From: Mycolicibacterium rhodesiae JS60
GTDB lineage: Bacteria > Actinomycetota > Actinomycetes > Mycobacteriales > Mycobacteriaceae
Direction: 5' to 3'
Assembly: GCA_000230935.2 (NCBI GenBank)
Contig: AGIQ01000005.1
Location: 186,001 to 250,000, forward strand
DNA length: 64,000 bases
Shown: positions 25,333 through 33,458 of the stretch, piece after piece
Layout of the letters: each line of letters starts with the position of its first letter
Numbering within the stretch: position 1 is the first letter of the stretch
Position numbers and translations under genes: made by a program
The notes under the pieces: generated by a model
Seen by the model: the letters and a program-made list of their open reading frames with translations, nothing else
Told to the model about the DNA's origin: nothing
Database searches by the model: none

Positions 25333-26544
25333 CTACCTTCCTGTGAAGTACGGCTTGCGCCTGGCGGCGAAGTCGGTGATGGCTTGTCGAGCGTCCAGAG
25401 TCGCGCCCGTGCTCCGGACGGCTTCGGTCTCGGCGATGAGTTGTGTGGACAGGTCATTGGTCCAGGCGTCGCGCAACAGCGCACGCATCCTGGCGTACGC
25501 CCGCGTCGGGCCCTGGGCTAGTTCCGCGGCGATCTCGTGGGCCCGAGCACGCACGTCGGCATCGGGCACCACTTCATTCACCATGCCCCACTCGAGCGCT
25601 TCGGCGGCGGTGATCGGGGTGTTACGCAGGTAGGCCTGGGCCGCGCGACGTGCGCCGATGAGCCGAGGCAGATGCCAGGTACCGCCTCCGTCCCCCGACA
25701 GCCCGATGGCCGCGAAGGCTGTGACGAACCTAGTGTTCTCAGCGGCGATGACGAGGTCGGCGGCGTACACGTAGCCCAGGCCGCCACCGGCTACCGCACC
25801 GTGCGCAGCGGTGACGATCGGTGCGTCGATGCGGCTGAGAACACGGAACGCCTCGTGAAACGGAGTCGTCATCCGTGCGAACAGTGCGCCGAAGGTCTCC
25901 GGCGGGGCGGTCAGAAAGTAATCGATGTCACCACCGACGGTGAGCGCGGGTCCGTTGCCGCAGATCAGCACCGCACGAACCTCGGGGTCATCGGCGATTC
26001 GGCGAGCGACGGTGAGGGTTTCCTCGCCCATGCGCAGATCGATTGCGTTGCGCACCTCGGGTCGATCCAAACAGATTGTGGCAACTCCGTTTTCGACCTG
26101 AAAATCGATGGTGGCGAGCGTGGCATCGGCGCCGAGCGCGCGCACCCAGGCGGCGCTGTCGGTCAACTGACGCAGCCCGTTGATGCGACCGCGCTCATCG
26201 AAGGTGAGCAGGTGCATGAACTCCGCGTCCAGCTTCGCGCCCGAGGCCCGGCCGTGGCCGACGTAGCGGCCGCGCACCAGCAGCGCTCCATCTTCGAGGC
26301 CCAGCATCTCGTCGGGTTGCGCCTCCGCGACGTAGTTGCGGCCGATTCGCCACCAGAGGTCACGCTGCATCGCATCAGGGCCGGGATGTTCCCCACCCAT
26401 GCCGAGAGGCAATCCCTCGGTGGCATGTCCGACGAAGTCGGGACTGAGCAGCGTCGCCAGTGCGTCGCGATCACCCGCCCGCAAGGCGTTGTAAAGCCGC
26501 TGTGCGGTAGCGGCTTTCGCGGCCGTGTCAACCTCAACGGACAT
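25333..26544 (-). CDS. SnoaL-like domain fused to a crotonase-fold enzyme
   Basis: This 403-aa protein starts at the ATG 26544 inside the end of the MaoC gene. Residues 8-135 form a SnoaL/NTF2-like domain (QRLYNALRAGDRDALATLLS, then ADAxLATI linker region). Residues 145-400 are an enoyl-CoA hydratase/isomerase fold: ICLDRPEVRNAID, GGDIDYF (oxyanion hole) and GAVAGGGLGY. At the positions of the two catalytic glutamates of classical hydratases I see phenylalanine and alanine. Instead there is an aspartate in GLSGDGGGTW (Asp285), as in PaaG-type isomerases. It is therefore more likely an isomerase or related enzyme than a hydratase. The fusion to SnoaL is unusual. Confidence 0.82.
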   Translation of the reverse strand: MSVEVDTAAKAATAQRLYNALRAGDRDALATLLSPDFVGHATEGLPLGMGGEHPGPDAMQRDLWWRIGRNYVAEAQPDEMLGLEDGALLVRGRYVGHGRASGAKLDAEFMHLLTFDERGRINGLRQLTDSAAWVRALGADATLATIDFQVENGVATICLDRPEVRNAIDLRMGEETLTVARRIADDPEVRAVLICGNGPALTVGGDIDYFLTAPPETFGALFARMTTPFHEAFRVLSRIDAPIVTAAHGAVAGGGLGYVYAADLVIAAENTRFVTAFAAIGLSGDGGGTWHLPRLIGARRAAQAYLRNTPITAAEALEWGMVNEVVPDADVRARAHEIAAELAQGPTRAYARMRALLRDAWTNDLSTQLIAETEAVRSTGATLDARQAITDFAARRKPYFTGR

Positions 26545-26986
26545 AACGGACAATCGATTCGATGACGGCGGCCGGCTTTCCGGCTCCTTCGATTTCGACG
26601 GTGGTGGTCAGTGTGCCCTGGACCGCACCCTCGAGACTGGTCACGTCGGTGATCGTGGCCGTGGCGCGAATGCGCTTGCCGACCGCGACGGGACTGACGA
26701 AGCGCACCTTGTTGAAGCCGTAGTTCACCACCATCGTCACGTTGTCGACCTTGTAGAGCTGGTGCATGAACCGCGGCAGCAGCGATAGCGTGAGTAAGCC
26801 GTGCGCGATCGTGCCACCGAAGGGACCCTGCGCCGCTCGGTCCGGTTCGACATGGATCCACTGATGATCGTCAGTGGCGTCGGCGAATAGGTTCACCCGA
26901 TCCTGATCGACGAGAGTCCAATCGGTGGGCCCCAATTCGGTTCCCTTGGCGGCGGCGAAGTCGTCGAGGTTCGCGAAGGTCTTCAT
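26534..26986 (-). CDS. MaoC-like (R)-specific enoyl-CoA hydratase
   Basis: This 150-aa single hot-dog-fold protein matches the MaoC/(R)-hydratase family. The hydratase-2 motif is FADATDDHQWIH with the catalytic Asp40 and His45, followed by GPFGGTIAHGLLTLSLLP. The start is the ATG at 26986 (GAAAGGAAT upstream). In beta-oxidation it would hydrate trans-2-enoyl-CoA to (3R)-hydroxyacyl-CoA, matching the MFE-2-like SDR at 33459. It follows the AttH-like gene by 11 bp and overlaps the SnoaL-crotonase gene. Confidence 0.9.
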   Translation of the reverse strand: MKTFANLDDFAAAKGTELGPTDWTLVDQDRVNLFADATDDHQWIHVEPDRAAQGPFGGTIAHGLLTLSLLPRFMHQLYKVDNVTMVVNYGFNKVRFVSPVAVGKRIRATATITDVTSLEGAVQGTLTTTVEIEGAGKPAAVIESIVRYVR

Positions 26987-26997
26987 GTATTCCTTTC

Positions 26998-27969
26998 TCA
27001 CACCCGAAGGCCGACGGGAACGCCGTCGGCCAGTTGATCGAGGTATTCGGCCATTCCGTGCATGCAGGCACCCCCGTCGGCGGTCCACGTCATGCAGGTT
27101 TCGGAGATGCGGGTGGTCGTGCGTCCATCAGCGCTGCGGTGACGCAGCGGGATCGAACTCTGAGCCTTTCCGGTGAAGGTCCAAGTGGTACCACCGCCGG
27201 TCAAGGACACCGTCACGGCCTTTGGGACGGAGTCGTGGTCCCGCGAAGTGACCACGGTGACATCGGAGCACGGGTGCACTTGCTCGCCGTCCCACACGAA
27301 CCCACCGGTTCGCTCGGCACCGTCCTCGTCACCGAACAGCGCGCCCATGAAGCCCAGCGTGGACGACGAGCCGTGGAGCCATCGATAGAACCACGGTGCC
27401 TGCCAGGAGCGGGGTCCCCAGGAGTGATCGCGTAGTCCATGCCCGGCCACGGGGAGGGCGCGATCGCCCAGCTGAACGGTTCCTGCGACTCGCATGAGCT
27501 GTTCATAGTGGTTGGGGGCGAACGACTCTCCGTCGCCGTCGAAGGTTTGGGCGTGCGGTGGCGCCAGCGCGGTGAGATCGAGCGCAATGTTGCATTGCAC
27601 CGTCGGGCTCGCCGACAGTGCGGCCTTCGGATCCGCCATGGCAGCCGGGTCATCCAGAACACTGAGGCGCCCGTCGAATGAAACGTGCAACTGCTCGAAC
27701 GGCGTGACGGACTCAACGGTGAGACCACCGGCGTCAAACCGGCGGCCGTCTGCGAACTCCGGACGTGCGAACCCGAAGGCGACCGATCCGTCGGCCAGAT
27801 ACAGGCACACCGTGCGCTCGCCCCGTCGCTCGTTGGGTCGGTTCGCCAGGCGCACGAACCCGCCGATGCGACGCAACGGGTCGAAGAAGTGAAAGTACAT
27901 GGATTCGTTGAAGTTCGGCTCGGGCCCGATGGGATGCACGTAGTCGTCCGCCGGTGTCAGCACGTTCAT
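26998..27969 (-). CDS. AttH/CrtC-like beta-barrel protein (DUF7064/DUF7065 type)
   Basis: This 323-aa protein starts at the ATG 27969, which overlaps the upstream kinase stop (ATGA). It carries GLRDHSWGPRSWQAPWFYRW, with the H/R-D-x-S-W-G motif shared with the 367-aa protein at 4971-6074, and NESMYFHFFDP near the N-terminus. No signal peptide is seen. I assign it to the same AttH/hydroxyneurosporene-synthase-like group with moderate confidence. Its place between a kinase and a MaoC hydratase points to an enzymatic or binding role on a pathway intermediate. Confidence 0.72.
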   Translation of the reverse strand: MNVLTPADDYVHPIGPEPNFNESMYFHFFDPLRRIGGFVRLANRPNERRGERTVCLYLADGSVAFGFARPEFADGRRFDAGGLTVESVTPFEQLHVSFDGRLSVLDDPAAMADPKAALSASPTVQCNIALDLTALAPPHAQTFDGDGESFAPNHYEQLMRVAGTVQLGDRALPVAGHGLRDHSWGPRSWQAPWFYRWLHGSSSTLGFMGALFGDEDGAERTGGFVWDGEQVHPCSDVTVVTSRDHDSVPKAVTVSLTGGGTTWTFTGKAQSSIPLRHRSADGRTTTRISETCMTWTADGGACMHGMAEYLDQLADGVPVGLRV

Positions 27970-29015
27970 GCCTTGAGATGCGCGCATGCGGTCTCGAGCA
28001 GTGTGGCGATCGACGCACTCAGCTCGTCCAGGTCGAGGGCTCCGTGGTCACCCATGACCCCGCTGCGGCGACGAGCAACCACCCCCTGCAACAGGCTTGC
28101 CGCTCTCCACTGGGTGAATCCGCGGTAGTAGTCGAGTTGTGCGATGTCGAAGCCGGTCAGCTCCGCGTAGCGTTCCACCATCTCGTCGCGGGCCGGGAAA
28201 CCGCCGGCCCGCGTCGGGCTGGGCATGGAGATGGCCGCGTCCTCGGGAGCACGCCAGTCGTCGAGTAGCCAGGCGAGATCCACCAAGGGGTCGCCGATGG
28301 TGCACAGCTCCCAATCCAGTACTGCGGTGATCGCGCCGGAGTCAACGAGCACGTTGGACAGCCGGTAGTCACCGTGCATGATCACGGCGGGGTTCGATGG
28401 TGCCGGCTGGCGTTCGATCAGACGGGATCGCACGGCACGCCAATGGGAATCGTGTTCGCTGTCCGATCCCATGAGGAGCCACGCGTCGCTAATGCGACGC
28501 AGCTGCCGTGAAAGGTACGGCGATGACGGCAATTCCAACCCCGCCGACGCCGGCGCGGTGCGGTGCAGCGCGCCCAGCGTGGTGATCATCTGAACGCCGA
28601 GCGCGCGACGCTGGTCGCCAGACAATTCGGCGGCATCGGATTCGCTCTCCAATGGGCGCCCAGCGACTCGGTCCATGACGAAGAAGACCGAATGCCGTGT
28701 ACGCCCGGTTCCGACGACGCGAGGCACCGGCACCGACGAATCCGCGAGCGCGGAGATGATGCCGGCCTCACGATGCACATCGTGAGCGCTTCCGCGGCGC
28801 GCGCCCGAGGGTGGCTCGCGCAATACCCACGCGCGTCCGTCGGAGTCAGTGATCAACGAGGTGATGTTGGACTGCCCAAAGCCAATGCGCTTGATGGTCA
28901 CCGGACCGCGAACGGGCTCGCCATGGGTTGCCAGCCAACGCCCGATGTCGCGCGGCCGCGTGCACATCAGCGCCGACGGGGACGTCACGACTGACGCCAC
29001 CGGGGCCTTGGTCAC
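27966..29015 (-). CDS. Aminoglycoside-phosphotransferase-fold kinase, ACAD10/11-kinase-like
   Basis: The protein is about 349 aa if it starts at the GTG 29015; GTG 29027 and ATG 28967 are alternatives and the frame is open to 29072. The start must lie left of operator site J (29045-29063). Kinase features include the N-lobe IKRIGFGQSNITSLI, the catalytic loop MHGDYRLSNVLVD and the metal site AVLDWELCTIGDPLVDLAWL. The last motif is characteristic of FadE36/ACAD10-type kinases, which phosphorylate hydroxyacyl-CoAs. It is the first gene of the leftward operon kinase-AttH-MaoC-SnoaL/crotonase-dehydrogenase-CrtI-like oxidoreductase. An acyl-CoA dehydrogenase in the same operon strengthens that reading. 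Confidence 0.82.
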   Translation of the reverse strand: MTKAPVASVVTSPSALMCTRPRDIGRWLATHGEPVRGPVTIKRIGFGQSNITSLITDSDGRAWVLREPPSGARRGSAHDVHREAGIISALADSSVPVPRVVGTGRTRHSVFFVMDRVAGRPLESESDAAELSGDQRRALGVQMITTLGALHRTAPASAGLELPSSPYLSRQLRRISDAWLLMGSDSEHDSHWRAVRSRLIERQPAPSNPAVIMHGDYRLSNVLVDSGAITAVLDWELCTIGDPLVDLAWLLDDWRAPEDAAISMPSPTRAGGFPARDEMVERYAELTGFDIAQLDYYRGFTQWRAASLLQGVVARRRSGVMGDHGALDLDELSASIATLLETACAHLKA

Positions 29016-29044
29016 CTTCGCCGGCACGACCTGAATCCAATCGT

Positions 29045-29063
29045 TTAATCTGTATTCGAACTG
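29045..29063 (+). promoter_or_regulatory. Island operator-like element, site J
   Basis: TTAATCTGTATTCGAACTG lies just upstream of the six-gene leftward operon. It falls inside the longest open frame of the kinase gene, which argues for a downstream start. Confidence 0.55.
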
Positions 29064-29110
29064 TGCAGGCATCGATGACTTCGGTGCCCCCCGTCACAGT
29101 AGCAGGTTTT

Positions 29111-29129
29111 CTAGTCCATGTTAAATTAT
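29111..29129 (+). promoter_or_regulatory. Island operator-like element, site K
   Basis: CTAGTCCATGTTAAATTAT lies 28 bp upstream of the metallo-hydrolase ATG at 29157. With site J it forms a divergent control region of about 140 bp. Confidence 0.6.
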
Positions 29130-29156
29130 TTGTATCGAACAAAGGGGGCACCGCCC

Positions 29157-30158
29157 ATGATTCAGCCCACGGTCGAACGAATCACGACGAGCGTCTGGCG
29201 CATCGCGCTGCCACTTCCGATGCGAGATCTCAAAGAAGTCAATGCATACGCCATCGGAGGCGATGACGGCGTCACCCTGATCGATCCGGGATGGGCAAAT
29301 CCGGAGTCAGAGTCGCTGCTGGTCGCCGGACTCGCCGTGGCGGGATGGTCCCCGGACGACGTGCGGCGCATCCTGGTCACCCACGCGCATTGGGATCACT
29401 ACACGCAGGCCGTGAAGTGGCGGACCGAGCGCGACGTCACGGTCTACCTGGGTCGAGGCGAGCGCCACACCATCGAAGCATTCGACACCATCGACGGCAA
29501 CTTCCCCAACCAGGTGCGGTGGCTGCGCCGCGCGGGCGCCCTCGAGCTTGCTGATCGTGTGGAGGCGGTCGAGCTGGAGCCGTGGGAGGAGGACATGCCC
29601 TTCGGCGCACCCGACGTCTGGCTCGACGGCGGCGAGATCATCGACTGCGGCGGGGTTGACGTGATCGCACACGCGACGCCGGGCCACACTCGCGGCCATA
29701 TGGTCTTCGAAGAGCCCTCCGCCGGCGTCTTGTTCACCGGCGATCACATCCTTCCGCGGATCACGCCGTCGATAGGGTTCGAGCGGGCCCCACAGCCGCT
29801 CGCCCTGGCCAGCTACCTGGATTCGTTGCGACTGTGCGAGACGTGGGCGGCGTCGTCGATGTTGCCCGCACACGGCGCAGTCGTCGCCGACGTGGGCTCG
29901 CGGGTCCGGGAACTGCTCGCACACCACCGAGAACGGCTCGATGAAATTGCCGAACTCGTGCGCACGGGCGCACACACCGCCTATGACGTTGCCCGTCAAA
30001 TGCGTTGGACAAGACGGGAATTGACACTCGACGAGCTGGGGGTCATTCACGGAATGACGGCGGTGTTGGAGGTGATGTCTCACCTCGACCTGTTGGCCGC
30101 CCAAGACGTCGTCGTGAGGGAGGATCGCGTGCACGCGTCGAAGTACGCCGTAGCGTAG
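29157..30158 (+). CDS. Metallo-beta-lactamase-fold hydrolase
   Basis: This 333-aa protein has the zinc-binding HxHxDH motif in VTHAHWDHY, a further metal histidine in ATPGHTRGHM and the bridging aspartate in FTGDHI. The start is the ATG at 29157, preceded by AAAGGGGGC; an earlier ATG at 29118 lies inside operator site K. The C-terminal winged-helix-like part (DVARQMRWTRRELTLDELG) is typical of the LACTB2/glyoxalase-II-like branch. It may hydrolyse a thioester or lactone in the pathway. It converges with the acyl-CoA synthetase at 30163 with 4 bp between stops. Confidence 0.85.
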   Translation: MIQPTVERITTSVWRIALPLPMRDLKEVNAYAIGGDDGVTLIDPGWANPESESLLVAGLAVAGWSPDDVRRILVTHAHWDHYTQAVKWRTERDVTVYLGRGERHTIEAFDTIDGNFPNQVRWLRRAGALELADRVEAVELEPWEEDMPFGAPDVWLDGGEIIDCGGVDVIAHATPGHTRGHMVFEEPSAGVLFTGDHILPRITPSIGFERAPQPLALASYLDSLRLCETWAASSMLPAHGAVVADVGSRVRELLAHHRERLDEIAELVRTGAHTAYDVARQMRWTRRELTLDELGVIHGMTAVLEVMSHLDLLAAQDVVVREDRVHASKYAVA

Positions 30159-30162
30159 TCGG

Positions 30163-31839
30163 TCACACTCGGTTCGCCGTCCACGGCGTGGCACCGAGCT
30201 CTTGAATCAACCGGAATTTCTGCACCTTTCCGGTCGGTGTCGTCGGCAGCTCGTCTGCACGGTAGAAGACCACGCGCTTGGGGACCTTGAATCGGGCGAG
30301 TCGCTCTCGGCAGTACTCGATGATCTCGGCTTCGGTGACGTGCGAGCCGGGCGAACGCACAACGACGACGCACCCGATCTCACCCCATCGTTCGTCGTGC
30401 AGTCCGACGGCGAAAGATTGGCTGACTCCTTCGTGGTCATCCAGAAGGTCCTCGATCTCCTTGGGCATGACGAGTTCGCCGCCGCTCTTGTACAGTTCCT
30501 TACTGCGTCCGGTCACCCTGATGTAACCGTCGTCCCGGACATATCCCAAATCGCCGGAGTGCAACCAACCGTCCTTCAACGCTGCCGCCGTCTCAGCGGG
30601 CCGATTCCAGTAGCGCAGCATGGCGGTGGGTCCCTGCGAGACGAGTTCACCCTCCACTCCGGGAGGCAGTTCGTCGCCCGATTCGGGATCGACTGCCTTG
30701 TAGACGACGAGCTCATCGCTGCCCGCGACTCCGGCGCAGCCGGCGAGCTTGGGCCGGCCGACTGTTTCCGAGGTCAGTACGAGATCATCCTCGGGCCGGG
30801 TCAGCGTCATCGCGCCACCGCACTCGGTCATGCCATATCCGGTCACGATCTCGCTGACACCGAACTCCGTTTCGATCGCGTTCCACAACCACACCGGCGC
30901 CGGCGCCGAGCCACAGAGAATCGCATTCAGCGAACTGAGATCGTAATCACCGCGAGAGGGCTCCTCGAGCAGCGCCACGGCCATGGTTGGCACGCACAGG
31001 ATGTCGGTCGCCCGATGCCGTTGAATCCCATCGAAATACGATCGCGGACTGAATTTGCTCTGAGGGATGATCGCTCCGCCAACGTACATCACGGACAGCA
31101 GTCCCTCGACGTAACCGAACATGTGGTAGCACGGCAACGAGAACAGGATGCGCCTGCCTTCTTCGTAGGCGCGTGTCAGCGCCGAGGCATAAGCCGTTCG
31201 CAAGACCGCGTCATGTGTGACGAGCACGCCCTTGGGCGATCCGGTGGTCCCCGATGTGTAGAGCATGTCACCACCACTCAGCGGATCGACGACCAGTGCA
31301 TCGCACGCTCCGGCGTTTCGGCGCCCCAGTGCTACCAGGGCCGGTAGCGTCAGCGCATCCGTCGGCTCACTACCGTCCGTATCGACCAGCACGATGAGCG
31401 GCTGTTCGCTCATGCCGCGCAACATCTCCGGGTAACGCAGGCTGTCGAATTCCGTCATGGTTATCACGACGCGGCAGCCGGCGTCGCCTACCACGAACTG
31501 CAGTTCGTCTGCGCGGTAAAGGTAGTTGAGGGGGACGGCGATGGCGCCGGTGCGGGCGATGGCGAACTTGATCACCGCGAACTCGGGGTGATTGGCCATG
31601 ACCAGTCCGACGCGGTCCCCCGGCTGTACCCCCAGCGTCAGCAGGCCGTCGGCGATCTCCTTGGACTGCTCGGCGACATCGCTGTATGTGAGTACCAGGT
31701 TGTCGATCAATACCATTGGGCGATCAGCGTATTCGGCCGCGCAGGTGTCCAGCCAGCCACCGAGGGAGCGCGGTTGCCACCTGGGGAACCGGGCCTGAAG
31801 TGCCGCACGCCGAACGTCAACCGATACAGCGTGATTCAC
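30163..31839 (-). CDS. AMP-forming acyl-CoA synthetase (FadD type)
   Basis: This 558-aa ANL-superfamily enzyme would activate a carboxylic acid to its CoA thioester with ATP. The P-loop-like motif is YTSGTTGSPKG. Others are YGMTECGG, SGDLGYVRDDGY, GRSKELYKSGGE and the catalytic lysine in TPTGKVQKF. Its GTG start overlaps the stop of the second synthetase upstream, so both are translated from one message starting at the SDR at 34319. Confidence 0.92.
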   Translation of the reverse strand: MNHAVSVDVRRAALQARFPRWQPRSLGGWLDTCAAEYADRPMVLIDNLVLTYSDVAEQSKEIADGLLTLGVQPGDRVGLVMANHPEFAVIKFAIARTGAIAVPLNYLYRADELQFVVGDAGCRVVITMTEFDSLRYPEMLRGMSEQPLIVLVDTDGSEPTDALTLPALVALGRRNAGACDALVVDPLSGGDMLYTSGTTGSPKGVLVTHDAVLRTAYASALTRAYEEGRRILFSLPCYHMFGYVEGLLSVMYVGGAIIPQSKFSPRSYFDGIQRHRATDILCVPTMAVALLEEPSRGDYDLSSLNAILCGSAPAPVWLWNAIETEFGVSEIVTGYGMTECGGAMTLTRPEDDLVLTSETVGRPKLAGCAGVAGSDELVVYKAVDPESGDELPPGVEGELVSQGPTAMLRYWNRPAETAAALKDGWLHSGDLGYVRDDGYIRVTGRSKELYKSGGELVMPKEIEDLLDDHEGVSQSFAVGLHDERWGEIGCVVVVRSPGSHVTEAEIIEYCRERLARFKVPKRVVFYRADELPTTPTGKVQKFRLIQELGATPWTANRV

Positions 31840-33455
31840 AGTTCGTCCACTGCGCCGCGCATCACAGCATCACGGAGTTCGAACTTTCGCACCTTCCCCG
31901 TCGGCGTCACGGGCCACTCGTCTGTGATGAACCACCGGGTCGGAATCTTGAACGGCGCCAACAGCGGGCGAAGATGCTCGACCAACTGCTCCTTGTCGAC
32001 CGCCTGACCGGAGGGCCGAACGATCGCCGCAACGACCTCGCCGAGGCGGTCGTCTGGCAGCCCAATGACCGCGCAGTCTGCGACGGCGTCCATTCCCTCC
32101 AACCGCATTTCGATCTCGGCAGGCGCGATGTTCTCGCCGCCGCGGATTATCAGTTCCTTGAGCCGGCCGGTGAGCGTGAGATAGCCACGCTCGTCCATGC
32201 TGCCCAGGTCACCGGTGTGCACGAAACCGTCAGCGTCAATAGTGGCGGCGGTGGCCCGCGGGTCGTGCAGGTACTCGACGAACGTCTGATAGCCGCGAGC
32301 GCATATCTCCCCCACCTGACCCAGTTCGACCACCTCGCCGGTGGTTGGATCGACGACGCGGCAGTCGACTTGCGGAATCGGTCGCCCGACCGTGGCGAGT
32401 TGGTCGGCACGGGAGTCGTCCGGCCGGGTGGCGCTGAGCACCGGTGACAATTCCGTCTGGCCGAAAAGGTTGATCACGCTGGCGCCGAAGACCGTTTCGG
32501 CTGCCTCGATGAGCGTCGAGGATACGTTCGACGCCCCGCCCATGATGATGTCCAGTTGCGGTGCGGGATCATCCCCGGCGCGCTGAGCGTCGAGCAGTGC
32601 GCTGAGTACTGCCGGCACGTAGAAGAGCACCGAAACGTTCTCGGTGCGGAGTGCGGTGAGCACGGGACGCGGGCTGAACCGGTCGATGAGTATCGTCGTA
32701 CCGCCGACCCACAGCGGACCGAGGGTCGCGATGACGCACCCCGCGGTGTGGAACATCGGCAGCGGGTTGAGGGTCACCGCGCCATCCGAAACGCCAACGA
32801 CCTGCAAAGTCAGCTTAGCGACGTTGACAAGCGAACGATGCCGCAGCATAACGCCTTTCGGGTGCCCCGTCGTTCCCGAGGTGTACTGGAGCATGACCAC
32901 CTCGTCCGGGTCGTCGGGCACGTCGAGGGTGGTCACGTCCACCGCGGTCGACGATCGCCACGCGACGTCCGACAGCGACAGGCAGGTCAACCCCGGCAGT
33001 CGCCAGCCGACGCGCTCGACGACGGCAGCCATGTCGTAGTCGCGGTTCGCATCGGCATGGAGCAGCACTCCCGCTTCGGAATGATCGAGTGCATAGAACA
33101 GCTCGTCGTCACGCAACGCAGGATTGAGCGCGACGAGCACGATCCCGGCGAGCGCTGCGCCGTACTGCACGACGGGCCATTCGATGACGTTGGGCGCCCA
33201 CAGGGCGACCCTGCTACCGCGGGGTGTGAGTCGCAGAAGCGCGTCGGCGATGCGTGCCGCCTCATCGAGCAGGTCGCGGTAGGCGAGTCGCTGCTGCTCT
33301 GCTCGACCGTGTGGTATCCCGATGACAGCTACCCGGTCCGGGTACTGCCGCGCCCGCTCGATGAGCAGTTGCCCGACCGTGAGGTCCACGAGTTCGACGC
33401 CGCGATCGGCGTCCCACTGTGCCCGAGTCAACACCCGCTGGCCTGCTGGTGCCAT
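31836..33455 (-). CDS. AMP-forming acyl-CoA synthetase (FadD type)
   Basis: This 539-aa enzyme has YTSGTTGHPKG, FGQTELSPV, TGDLGSMDERGY, GRLKELIIRGGENI and the catalytic lysine in TPTGKVRKFELR. It starts 3 bp downstream of the SDR stop and overlaps the next synthetase. Two adjacent but clearly different synthetases in one operon suggest activation of two acids, for example the parent compound and a shortened intermediate. Which one acts first is not readable. Confidence 0.92.
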   Translation of the reverse strand: MAPAGQRVLTRAQWDADRGVELVDLTVGQLLIERARQYPDRVAVIGIPHGRAEQQRLAYRDLLDEAARIADALLRLTPRGSRVALWAPNVIEWPVVQYGAALAGIVLVALNPALRDDELFYALDHSEAGVLLHADANRDYDMAAVVERVGWRLPGLTCLSLSDVAWRSSTAVDVTTLDVPDDPDEVVMLQYTSGTTGHPKGVMLRHRSLVNVAKLTLQVVGVSDGAVTLNPLPMFHTAGCVIATLGPLWVGGTTILIDRFSPRPVLTALRTENVSVLFYVPAVLSALLDAQRAGDDPAPQLDIIMGGASNVSSTLIEAAETVFGASVINLFGQTELSPVLSATRPDDSRADQLATVGRPIPQVDCRVVDPTTGEVVELGQVGEICARGYQTFVEYLHDPRATAATIDADGFVHTGDLGSMDERGYLTLTGRLKELIIRGGENIAPAEIEMRLEGMDAVADCAVIGLPDDRLGEVVAAIVRPSGQAVDKEQLVEHLRPLLAPFKIPTRWFITDEWPVTPTGKVRKFELRDAVMRGAVDEL

Positions 33456-33458
33456 CGC

